Translations under genes and position numbers: made by a program
Notes under the pieces: generated by a model
Database searches by the model: none
The model's input: the letters and a program-made list of their open reading frames with translations, nothing else
What the model was told of the DNA's origin: nothing
Shown: one piece after another, positions 5,949 to 13,629 of the stretch
How positions within the stretch are numbered: position 1 is the stretch's first letter
How the letters are laid out: each line of letters starts with the position of its first letter
DNA from: an uncultured Prevotellaceae bacterium
GTDB lineage: Bacteria > Bacteroidota > Bacteroidia > Bacteroidales > Bacteroidaceae
Direction of reading: 5' to 3'
Length of the DNA: 48,328 nt
Assembly: GCA_900318555.1 (NCBI GenBank)
Contig: ONKX01000012.1
Coordinates: forward strand, 1-48,328

Positions 5949-6102
5949 CATCGTGAATCAATCACAAGCGCTCTTTAACTTATTGACACAAAGGACACGA
6001 CAGGAAGGCCTGGCGGAAGAGAAACTATTTTCGCTCGGACGCATCATATGCGTGCGGGCACAAACATTAATTATTAACTTTAAGACAAACAATAAAACAA
6101 TT

Positions 6103-6398
6103 ATGAAACAAACAGCAATTACGATCAGTATGATCAATCAACAGGGTATGAATCGCACGGCGACGCCATCCGTCAGGCCAACAACGGCGACGAGCGCATC
6201 GGCCGCCGCGGGCCGCATAACCTCTTGCTGGATTTGCCAGATGTATTCTCGCTTGAAGATGCAAGAAGGGTGCGTAGGCAACAGGGGCTTCCTGATAAGG
6301 GGTTGAGACCCATGATTTCCAATTGGAAAAGCAGGGGCTATATAAATCAGATATCAGAAATCAGTTTTGAGAAGCTCAGGTTCAAGTCTGGCGAGTAA
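6103..6398 (+). pseudogene. Frame-disrupted small gene
   Basis: The ATG at 6103 opens a frame reading MKQTAITISMINQQG, which then turns into low-complexity sequence. The overlapping frame (open 6096-6398, no ATG before 6312) carries on as a convincing protein: YESHGDAIRQANNGDERIG, HNLLLDLPDVFSLEDARRV, RRQQGLPDKGLRPMISNWKS, RGYI, ending at TAA 6396-6398. Joining them needs one extra G in the GGG run near 6145-6147, giving about 99 residues. The joined product looks like a small helix-turn-helix-type protein (FSLEDARRV...GLRPMISNWKSRGYI). Either a one-base deletion killed the gene, or a -1 programmed shift at the G run is used. I do not know the family. Confidence 0.55.
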
Positions 6399-6406
6399 AC
6401 AAAAAT

Positions 6407-6438
6407 CGGGCCCATCGTGAAGGTGGACCCGTTTTTTT
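6407..6438. terminator. Bidirectional terminator
   Basis: CGGG-C-CC pairs with GG-A-CCCG across loop ATCGTGAAGGT. It is followed by a long T run on the plus strand (6432-6438) and by ATTTTTG on the minus strand, so it can end both the disrupted gene and the alpha-glucuronidase gene, whose stop codon it touches. Confidence 0.7.
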
Positions 6439-8419
6439 ATTTGTTATATCCGCACTCGGGATTTTCGTACATCGTGATGGGGATGCGGAACTGCATCATC
6501 TCGTCGAGGTTGTGGACGGGGTGTTCCACGTCCTGCGGAATGGGTCGCTGAGAGAACGTCTGGAAATAGAGCAGGCAGGCGTCGCGCCACCATTCTGCGT
6601 CGCGGGCCTGGATGCGGAGCTTGCGCTGTACCTCGCTGAAACGTTGCTGGTCGACGTAAGGCTGCATGGCATCCCAGACGGCCAGGAAATGGCGGGCTTC
6701 ATGGACGCCGTCGTCATACTTATGGCAGAGCTCGTCCCAGAAGGTACGGCCGCTCTTCATCTTAAAGTCCCAAGGCACGTGGTGGAACCAGGTGATGAGG
6801 TTCTCAGGACAGGTATTGATGTCGTTGTAGAGCTGGCAGAGTGCCTCAGGATACTGCTTGACATTGCCGGAGCCCGTCGTGGTGCGGTCGAAACCCATAC
6901 CGACAGCGTCAGCCTTGTGGTAGTAGGGTGGGGTCCAGTCGGCACGCACGCCCTTGGGAGCATACCACGGCTCTGGACCGTAATGGTGGGTGCCGGCAAA
7001 GATATGGTGAATGCCCAGGGGCATCATGTAATCGACGCATGCCTCGCGGCTGTCGAGCATGAGTTGGAGAAGAGGTGAGAGGTGAGAGGTGAGAGGTGAG
7101 AGATTACCTTGTTCGCCGAAAGTCTGGGTGAGCCATTCGTCGGCAATCTCCTTGGGTGTCAGCGCAGGATTCCACGCGGCACGTCCGAAGGCATACCAGT
7201 TGGCCTGAGCGAAGTGGTGACCGCACCAGTTGGTGTCGTCGCCGATATTGGCCACACCAGCCATCGCACGGAGACTGCCAGGTTTGACAAACGAGAAGAA
7301 CTCCTGCCACATGGGGGCGAGATATACCAGGTGGTTGGCAGCACCCAGATATTCCTGGGTGAGCTGGAATTCCACCATCATCTGCGTCTTCTGCATGGCG
7401 GTGAACAGCGGGCTATACGGCTCGCGCGGCTGGAAGTCGATGGGGCCGTTCTTGATCTGGATGATGACGTTGTCGGCAAACTGACCGTCGAGGGGCATGA
7501 ACTCCAGATAGGCCTGATTGGCACGGTCGGGACTCTGGGGTGCATAGACGAAGGCGCGCCACATGACGATGCCCTTGTGGGGCTTCAGCACACGGGCCAG
7601 CATATTGGCACCGTCGGCATGGGTGCGTCCGAAATCCTGCGGACCAGGTTCGCCCTCGGAGTTGGCCTTCACCAGAAAGCCACCGAAGTCGGGAATGAGA
7701 CGGTATATCTCGTTCACCTTCTCCTTCCACCAGCCGATGACCTTCTTGTCGAGCGGGTCGGCAGTGGGCAGTCCGCCCACCTTGATGGGTGAGGCGAAAT
7801 TGATGGACAGATAGACGCGGATGCCGTAGGGACGCAACAGGTCGGCAATGGCCTTCGTCTGCTCCAGACTGGCTGTTGACAGTGCCTCGGGCTTGGCATT
7901 CACGTTGTTGAGCACAGTGCCGTTGATGCCCACGGAGGCATTGGCGCGTGCGTACATCTGCATACGCTCTGGATTGGGATTCACGAAGATGCTATGTCCT
8001 GCAAAACCGCGCTCGACGGTACCGTTGGGATTGTCCCAATGGTTCAGGATGCGCAGGTCGTAGAAGGGCTTCTCTGTGATATCGAGGCCGTCGCACGACT
8101 GTCCCGTCTGTTGCAGGCGCAGCAGGTGGTAGGCACCATAGAGCAGACCAGCATCATTGCTGGCCGTTATCGCGATTTTGTCGCCCTGGCTCTTGACGGT
8201 ATAGCCGTCGCGGGGCAAGCCCTTCTGCCGTTTCAGCACTACAGGACCGCCCTGCCAGTAGGTTTGCAACTCGGTCATGGCCGTTCCCTCGACACCCGTC
8301 ACGTTTGCCGTGGTGTTAGCCATTTCCATACGTAGCCACAGTCGGCTGCCGTCTTCACTCTTCGCAGCAGCGAAACTCCATCCCGCTATCAGCGCAATTA
8401 GAATCAGGATTTTCTTCAT
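6437..8419 (-). CDS. aguA: GH67 alpha-glucuronidase
   Basis: 660 residues. It removes 4-O-methyl-glucuronic acid side chains from xylan oligosaccharides. MKKILILIALIAGWSFAAA is a signal peptide, placing it in the periplasm or envelope. Family hallmarks are present: an N-terminal GH67N domain, LNHWDNPNGTVERGFAG, the acid region FGGFLVKANSEGEPGPQDFG, and the catalytic pair segments GPIDFQPREPYSPL and MMVEFQLTQEYLG, then the C-terminal GH67C domain (HHVPWDFKMKSGRTFWDEL). The ATG at 8419 is chosen over the upstream TTG because it starts the signal peptide directly. A 7-mer array (7072-7099) encodes the in-frame [11 protein letters not shown] insertion between NLS and LLQLMLDSR. It follows typA on the same strand after 122 bp with no clear promoter. 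No xylan locus partners surround it. Confidence 0.93.
   Translation of the reverse strand: MKKILILIALIAGWSFAAAKSEDGSRLWLRMEMANTTANVTGVEGTAMTELQTYWQGGPVVLKRQKGLPRDGYTVKSQGDKIAITASNDAGLLYGAYHLLRLQQTGQSCDGLDITEKPFYDLRILNHWDNPNGTVERGFAGHSIFVNPNPERMQMYARANASVGINGTVLNNVNAKPEALSTASLEQTKAIADLLRPYGIRVYLSINFASPIKVGGLPTADPLDKKVIGWWKEKVNEIYRLIPDFGGFLVKANSEGEPGPQDFGRTHADGANMLARVLKPHKGIVMWRAFVYAPQSPDRANQAYLEFMPLDGQFADNVIIQIKNGPIDFQPREPYSPLFTAMQKTQMMVEFQLTQEYLGAANHLVYLAPMWQEFFSFVKPGSLRAMAGVANIGDDTNWCGHHFAQANWYAFGRAAWNPALTPKEIADEWLTQTFGEQGNLSPLTSHLSPLLQLMLDSREACVDYMMPLGIHHIFAGTHHYGPEPWYAPKGVRADWTPPYYHKADAVGMGFDRTTTGSGNVKQYPEALCQLYNDINTCPENLITWFHHVPWDFKMKSGRTFWDELCHKYDDGVHEARHFLAVWDAMQPYVDQQRFSEVQRKLRIQARDAEWWRDACLLYFQTFSQRPIPQDVEHPVHNLDEMMQFRIPITMYENPECGYNK
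7072..7102. repeat. 7-bp tandem repeat array inside aguA
   Basis: Four identical GAGGTGA units (7072-7099) plus GAG. On the coding strand they give the periodic peptide [11 protein letters not shown], in frame and free of stops. Confidence 0.85.
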
Positions 8420-8432
8420 TGCTTTTATCAAC

Positions 8433-8460
8433 TCTTAACCGTTATCTTTTATCTCTTAGT
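8433..8460. repeat. Degenerate 7-bp repeat array upstream of aguA
   Basis: TCTTAAC, CGTTATC, TTTTATC, TCTTAGT: a decayed 7-bp period directly in front of the alpha-glucuronidase start. The weakest member of the set. Confidence 0.4.
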
Positions 8461-8494
8461 TGGTGCGGCATCATTGTTTATTTGCCTTGAATTA

Positions 8495-8550
8495 CATTCG
8501 AGCCTGCTTGCGCTCGGCAATTGATGCAAGCATCATTGCTCTCACTGACG
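8495..8550 (-). repeat. REP-like hairpin element 3, over the typA stop codon
   Basis: Read on the minus strand: the typA end CGTCAGTGA, then stem GCAAT-GATGC, loop TT, GCATC-A-ATTGC (8517-8539), then CGAGCGCAAGCAGGCTCGAA. Its size, the GCAAT/ATTGC outer stem and the following GC-rich/CTCGAA flank recall elements 1 and 2, but the flanks are only loosely similar, so it may be a sister family. Confidence 0.45.
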
Positions 8551-10344
8551 CGCAGCCTTTTTCCGTTGATCATGGTCGAGGATGGTCTTGCGGATGCGCA
8601 TGGACTGGGGGGTGACCTCGACGAGCTCATCTTCTTTGATATACTCCAGACACTCCTCAAGGCTCATGACGATCTTGGGAATGATGCGGGCCTTCTCGTC
8701 GGTACCAGAGGCACGGACGTTGGTGAGCTGCTTTGCCTTGCATACATTGATGACGAGGTCGTTGTCGTGGACGTGTTCGCCGACGACCTGACCCATATAG
8801 ACGTCCTCACCGGGGTCGATGAAGAACTTGCCGCGGTCCTGCAGCTTGTCGATGGCATAGGCGAAAGCATTGCCAGTCTCGAGGGCTATCATGGAGCCGT
8901 TGACACGACGCTCGATGTCGCCCTTGTAGGGCTGGTACTCCTTGAAGCGATGGGCCATGATGGCTTCGCCCTGAGAGGCTGTGAGGACGTTGGTGCGGAG
9001 TCCGATGATGCCGCGTGAGGGGATGTCGAACTCGATATTGGTGCGTTCGCCCTGCGACTCCATAGATGTCATCTCGCCCTTGCGGCGGGTGACCATATCG
9101 ATCATCTTCGAGGCGAACTCCTCGGGGACGTTGATGGTGAGTTCCTCGATGGGCTCGCACTTCTGCCCGTTGATTTCCTTATAGATGACCTGAGGCTGTC
9201 CGACCTGGAGCTCGTAGCCCTCGCGACGCATGGTCTCGATGAGCACGGAGAGGTGGAGCACGCCACGGCCGGAGACAATCCACTTATCGGTAGAATCCTC
9301 GAAGGGCTCGACATGGAGGGCGAGGTTCTTTTCCAACTCCTTCTCCAAGCGGTCGTTGATGTGACGCGAGGTGACGAACTTACCCTCCTTGCCGAAGAAC
9401 GGCGAGTCGTTGATGCAGAAGAGCATCGACATGGTGGGTTCGTCGATGGCGATAGGCGGCAGGGGCTCGGGATTTTCGAGGTCGCAGATGGTGTCGCCAA
9501 TCTCGAATTTCTCGAGTCCGATGACGGCACAGATGTCGCCACAGTCGACGCTGTCGGTGCGCACGTGGCCCATGCCCTCGAAGGTGTGGAGTTCCTTGAT
9601 TTTCGTCTTCTCCATGGTGCCGTCGCGATGGGCAATGGTGACCTGCTGACCGTCGCGGAGGGTGCCACGATGGACGCGGCCCACGGCGATACGGCCGGTG
9701 TAGGAGCTATAGTCGAGCGAGGTGATGAGCATCTGCGGTGTGCCCTCCAACTGCTGAGGAGCAGGGATGACTTCGACGATTTTATCCAAGAGATAGGTGA
9801 TGTCGGTAGTGGGTTTGTTGAAGTCCTCGCTCATCCAGCCGTTCTTGGCAGAGCCATAGACAACGGGGAAGTCGAGCTGGTCCTCGGTGGCATTGAGCGA
9901 GAACATGAGGTCGAACACCATTTCGTAAACCTCCTCAGGGCGGCAGTTGGGCTTATCGACCTTGTTGACCACCACGATGGGCTTGAGGCCAATCTGGAGG
10001 GCCTTCTGGAGCACGAAACGCGTCTGGGGCATAGGTCCCTCGAAGGCATCGACGAGGAGCAGACATCCGTCGGCCATGTTGAGCACGCGCTCTACCTCGC
10101 CTCCGAAGTCGGAGTGTCCCGGGGTGTCGATGATGTTGATTTTCGTTCCTTTCCAATTAATACTGACATTTTTTGAAAGAATGGTGATGCCTCGTTCGCG
10201 CTCAAGGTCGTTAGCATCCAACACTTGAGAGGACAGGTTCTGTCCCTCACGGAACAGATTACCGGCCAGCATCATCTTGTCCACGAGCGTCGTCTTGCCG
10301 TGGTCTACGTGTGCAATAATTGCAATGTTTCTAATATCCTGCAT
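8542..10344 (-). CDS. typA: Ribosome-associated translational GTPase TypA/BipA
   Basis: 600 residues, the usual family size. It binds the ribosome and aids 50S assembly and stress or cold adaptation. G1 AHVDHGKTT, switch region RERGITIL, G3 [14 protein letters not shown] and G4 NKVDKP are all intact, followed by the EF-Tu domain 2, EF-G-like domain and the TypA C-terminal domain ([35 protein letters not shown]). The start at 10344 ([12 protein letters not shown]) is used because the longer frame overlaps the TACCTTTG box at 10369-10376. It is divergent from rpsO. The stop codon is part of a REP-like hairpin. Confidence 0.97.
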   Translation of the reverse strand: MQDIRNIAIIAHVDHGKTTLVDKMMLAGNLFREGQNLSSQVLDANDLERERGITILSKNVSINWKGTKINIIDTPGHSDFGGEVERVLNMADGCLLLVDAFEGPMPQTRFVLQKALQIGLKPIVVVNKVDKPNCRPEEVYEMVFDLMFSLNATEDQLDFPVVYGSAKNGWMSEDFNKPTTDITYLLDKIVEVIPAPQQLEGTPQMLITSLDYSSYTGRIAVGRVHRGTLRDGQQVTIAHRDGTMEKTKIKELHTFEGMGHVRTDSVDCGDICAVIGLEKFEIGDTICDLENPEPLPPIAIDEPTMSMLFCINDSPFFGKEGKFVTSRHINDRLEKELEKNLALHVEPFEDSTDKWIVSGRGVLHLSVLIETMRREGYELQVGQPQVIYKEINGQKCEPIEELTINVPEEFASKMIDMVTRRKGEMTSMESQGERTNIEFDIPSRGIIGLRTNVLTASQGEAIMAHRFKEYQPYKGDIERRVNGSMIALETGNAFAYAIDKLQDRGKFFIDPGEDVYMGQVVGEHVHDNDLVINVCKAKQLTNVRASGTDEKARIIPKIVMSLEECLEYIKEDELVEVTPQSMRIRKTILDHDQRKKAARQ

Positions 10345-10368
10345 AAGTAAATTACGTAATTTCGGGTG

Positions 10369-10376
10369 CAAAGGTA
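10369..10376 (-). promoter_or_regulatory. -7 box of typA (TACCTTTG)
   Basis: CAAAGGTA on the plus strand, 24 nt before the typA ATG, back to back with the rpsO promoter at 10419. Confidence 0.8.
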
Positions 10377-10418
10377 CACATTTTTTCTGAAATATTTGTG
10401 GGAATGGGAAAAAAGTTG

Positions 10419-10426
10419 TACCTTTG
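10419..10426 (+). promoter_or_regulatory. -7 box of rpsO (TACCTTTG)
   Basis: TACCTTTG with a TTTG at 10395-10398 in the -33 region. The 112-nt leader to the rpsO ATG is long for this genome and contains paired GC-rich segments that could serve S15 autoregulation, as known in other bacteria; the structure itself is inferred. Confidence 0.75.
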
Positions 10427-10538
10427 CAGCCGCATTTCGGAAAATCCGGAGCATTTGACGACGTAAACCGCCCGTGATTAGGCAGTAGAGCGTCCGAAAG
10501 ATGTCATTGCAAAACAGTTATAATCACAATTAAACATT

Positions 10539-10808
10539 ATGTATTTAGATCAAGCCAAGAAGACCGAGATCTTCAGCCAGTATGGCAAGAACGCTCAGGA
10601 CACTGGTTCTGTAGAAAGCCAGGTAGCCCTGTTCAGCTATCGCATCAAGCACCTGACGGAGCACCTGAAGGAGAACCACAAGGACTTCGGTACCGCTCGT
10701 GCACTGACGAAGATGGTAGGTCGTCGTCGTAAGCTCCTGAAGTACCTTTACAACAAGGACATCAACCGCTATCGTGAACTGATCAAGGCTCTCGGCCTGC
10801 GTAAGTAA
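10539..10808 (+). CDS. rpsO: 30S ribosomal protein S15
   Basis: 89 residues, full length. S15 binds 16S rRNA helices 20-22 early in 30S assembly. The family signature runs through GSVESQVALFSYRIKHLTEHL, KENHKDFGTARAL and GRRRKLLKYLYNKD, and the C-terminal YRELIKALGLRK is typical. It is a single-gene transcription unit with its own promoter and a strong terminator 28 bp downstream. Confidence 0.98.
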   Translation: MYLDQAKKTEIFSQYGKNAQDTGSVESQVALFSYRIKHLTEHLKENHKDFGTARALTKMVGRRRKLLKYLYNKDINRYRELIKALGLRK

Positions 10809-10835
10809 AACGCGAACGGTAAAAGGAAAAGAATA

Positions 10836-10869
10836 AGGACTCACTGAAATGGTGAGTCCTTTCTTTTTG
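10836..10869 (+). terminator. Strong terminator after rpsO
   Basis: AGGACTCAC (10836-10844) and GTGAGTCCT (10852-10860) form a perfect 9-bp stem with loop TGAAATG, followed by TTCTTTTT. It also lies at the 3' end of the convergent kinase operon. Confidence 0.92.
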
Positions 10870-10877
10870 TTATGTCT

Positions 10878-13625
10878 TTATGTCAGGTCGCGTGGAATCC
10901 AGAACCAGAAGGTGGAGCCGACGCCTACGTCGCCAGTGACACCGATGTCGCCACCGCAACGGTCGACGATGGACTTACAAATGGAGAGTCCGAGACCGGT
11001 GCCCTGAACGAAGTCGTTGAGCTTGACGAAACGCTGGAACACGGCGGCCTGCTTGTCCTTGGGGATTCCGGCACCCGTATCCTCGCAATAGAAGTAGAGT
11101 CCATCGATGCCCTTGCGCTGTTCCTTGCGATAGCCGACGCGGATGTGGCCCTCGCGCGTGTACTTGACGGCATTGGTGACGAAATTGGTGAGGAGCTGCA
11201 TGACACGGCCCTTGTCGATGGTGGCAGGGCACGTGGTATAGGGATTGTCCTTCTGGAACTCGACGCCGGGTTCCTGGACGCGCTGCGCCAGCGACATGCA
11301 GATATCGTCGAAGACCACCGAGAGTTCGACGTCCTCGGGCTGGAGTGCCATAGACTGTCCCATGTTGGAGGCTTCGAGGATGTCGTTGATGAGTCGGAGC
11401 AGCATATCGCAATTGTTGCGGATGATGCGTATGAACTCATGGCGCTCTTCGTCGGTATCGACAGCCTGGAGGAGTCCGCTGAAGCCTACGATGGCATTGA
11501 GCGGGGTACGGATTTCGTGCGTCATATTGGCAAGGAAGGCTGCCTTCAGACGTCCGGAATTCTCGGCGCGCTCCGTCTCGACACGCAGTTGCTGCTGTGC
11601 CTCCATGAGGTCGGTGATGTTACGGGCCAAACCGAAATACTCCTTCAGTTGTCCGTCCTTGTCGAAGATAGGCATACCACTGACGGAATACCAGCTGTGG
11701 TTGGGGTCGAGCGGTGTACTGGCGAAAGGCATAATGGTGACATAAGCCTTGCCTTCGGCCATAGCCTGACGAATCTGCCCGGCAGCCTGCTGACGAAACT
11801 CTTCGTCGATGGTGCCCAGATAATCCTCGACGGTCTCACTAAATTCGGTAACGCCCGGCGAGCGCGTCATACGTACTGCATTCTCGGAGGGGCGGTAGGT
11901 CCAAATGTACATCTTCGTCTCCTCCAACAGATAGTGCAACTGGCGCTCGTAACGGCTGATGGCGTCGTTGGTGGCCTGCAGTCGCCGGTCGTGAGCACGT
12001 TGTTCGAGAATCACATTACGCTCGGCGGTGACGTCGCGGTTGGTGACGATGTAGTACACGAGCTGGTCGTCGTCGTTAATGACGGGATGGATGCGGAACT
12101 CGATGTACTTGTCGAGTCCGATGGATGGTTCGCTGAGATGCTGGCAGACGTGCATGACGTCGCGAGAGCCCGGCGTATAGACACCCTTGATGTTGGGGAA
12201 ATCGAAGAGCGGCATCGTGCTGAAGAAATGTCCATCCCTATTCTCCATATTACATATTTCGTACATCTTCTTGTTAACGTCGAGCAGATGGCCCGTGGCA
12301 TCGTAGAACGACATGGCGATGAGGTTCGTGTCGAACATCTTCTTGTATTTGCTGGCGAGGTCCTGAACGTGGCGCGCCTCGATCACCTCGTCGGTAATGT
12401 CCTTGGTGGTGTAGTAGATGAAACGCGTCTTGCCGTTCTCCTTCTCCGAAATGGCATTACCGTAGTATTCCTTCCAATCGGGTTCCTCGGGCGTACCGTG
12501 ATTCACACTCAAATACGTTTCGGAATGAGTAATAGCCCCCGACGCCATCTGCATATTGAGATTGTGGAGCATCTTGGCCTCATCAGGATGCATACATTTC
12601 AGGAACTCCTCGGGATTCATCTCGTCGAGGGTCAACATGTGACCATAAGTGTTTCTGAGCTTATTGGCAGCTAAGTCCCACTCCACCATCGCGTAATTGC
12701 CCATGCTAAGTACCTGATCCATCATTTGTCCCAGATCGGAACGCTGCTGGACGGTCTTGCGCACACGACGGTTGACAAGACGGATGAGGAGTAGCGAAAA
12801 GGCGATGGCAGCTACGAGACCGCCGAGCACAAAGAGCGCTACGGGCGACGTATCGTCGTGGACCCGCTCAGGATGGAACCATCGGTCGTAGATGCGCTGC
12901 AGGTCGCCAGCCTGTTCGAGGCGGGTGTACTGGTCGTCAATGATGTCGATGAGGTCGCGGTTGTAACCAATGATGCGCAGTTCGCCAGGAGGGATTTCTG
13001 CGTCGTCGAGCACGAGACTGTCGATGCCCAGTTCCTGTATTTTACTGGTGATCGGCATTTCGCCCCAGATAAAGTATTTGTAACGTCCTGTTCGGATGCC
13101 CGTCAGCGCGTCCTTAGGCGTATGGAACTCGGTGACGAACTTGACGTCGTGCATGATATCGATAGTCAAAGCGGCATAGTCATCCTTCTTGAGCAGCACC
13201 GTATCGGTAGGTTCCAAACTGTGGAGAGGCTTCAGTGGAGGCACATCAAGTCTGTGGGCCACCTTCAGATTGTAATAGTTCAGATACTTATGAGTGGAGA
13301 CGTAGGGATGGTTCTTATAGAAATAGAAGAGGGCATGAATGAGGTCAGCCTCGCGGTGCTGGAACATGTTGGTGGCAACATGCCATTCCTGCATGACGAA
13401 CTTATGGGGAATATCGAGACGTTCGAAAATCATGTCGAGGACGTCAATGTTATAGCCTGCGGGCTGCCCCTCGCTGTCGAGGAACTCGAAAGGACGGAAA
13501 TCCCAGTCGCAGACGACGACCAACGGGTGTTCGTCGGTATATTCCGGGAACTCGTTGGCAGCAGGGAGTCCCAGAGGCAGACAAAGCAAGATGGCTAAGA
13601 GAAAATATATTGTTGTATGCTTCAT
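10878..13625 (-). CDS. Sensor histidine kinase with periplasmic solute-binding domain (His form)
   Basis: 915 residues, fourth gene of the kinase operon. MKHTTIYFLLAILLCLPLGLPAA is a signal peptide; about 32-255 form an SBP_bac_3-type periplasmic domain (VCDWDFRPFEFLDSEGQPAG, YNIDVLDMIFERL); about 261-283 a membrane span; then three PAS-like domains to about 690; HisKA with phosphoacceptor H703 in NMTHEIRTPLN; and HATPase_c with N-box TNFVTNAVKYT, G1 DTGAGIP and G2 GTGLGLSI. A fully competent kinase by sequence. It has no receiver domain, so its response regulator lies elsewhere. The start at 13625 follows the previous stop by 4 nt and opens the signal peptide directly. The ligand could be an amino acid or small organic molecule. 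Confidence 0.9.
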   Translation of the reverse strand: MKHTTIYFLLAILLCLPLGLPAANEFPEYTDEHPLVVVCDWDFRPFEFLDSEGQPAGYNIDVLDMIFERLDIPHKFVMQEWHVATNMFQHREADLIHALFYFYKNHPYVSTHKYLNYYNLKVAHRLDVPPLKPLHSLEPTDTVLLKKDDYAALTIDIMHDVKFVTEFHTPKDALTGIRTGRYKYFIWGEMPITSKIQELGIDSLVLDDAEIPPGELRIIGYNRDLIDIIDDQYTRLEQAGDLQRIYDRWFHPERVHDDTSPVALFVLGGLVAAIAFSLLLIRLVNRRVRKTVQQRSDLGQMMDQVLSMGNYAMVEWDLAANKLRNTYGHMLTLDEMNPEEFLKCMHPDEAKMLHNLNMQMASGAITHSETYLSVNHGTPEEPDWKEYYGNAISEKENGKTRFIYYTTKDITDEVIEARHVQDLASKYKKMFDTNLIAMSFYDATGHLLDVNKKMYEICNMENRDGHFFSTMPLFDFPNIKGVYTPGSRDVMHVCQHLSEPSIGLDKYIEFRIHPVINDDDQLVYYIVTNRDVTAERNVILEQRAHDRRLQATNDAISRYERQLHYLLEETKMYIWTYRPSENAVRMTRSPGVTEFSETVEDYLGTIDEEFRQQAAGQIRQAMAEGKAYVTIMPFASTPLDPNHSWYSVSGMPIFDKDGQLKEYFGLARNITDLMEAQQQLRVETERAENSGRLKAAFLANMTHEIRTPLNAIVGFSGLLQAVDTDEERHEFIRIIRNNCDMLLRLINDILEASNMGQSMALQPEDVELSVVFDDICMSLAQRVQEPGVEFQKDNPYTTCPATIDKGRVMQLLTNFVTNAVKYTREGHIRVGYRKEQRKGIDGLYFYCEDTGAGIPKDKQAAVFQRFVKLNDFVQGTGLGLSICKSIVDRCGGDIGVTGDVGVGSTFWFWIPRDLT

Positions 13626-13629
13626 ATCC

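Noticed and set aside
5953-6306. GTG-started 117-codon frame
   Set aside because: The first part is leader-like RNA with a boxA-like site and hairpin, and the end is the wrong frame of the disrupted gene.
9253-10176. 307-codon open frame on the plus strand
   Set aside because: Antisense to typA; Asp/Val/Leu-rich shadow of its conserved codons.
10872-12674. 600-codon open frame on the plus strand
   Set aside because: It is antisense to the fourth kinase gene, which has full domain structure; the frame is open because of codon bias, and the product shows no motif.
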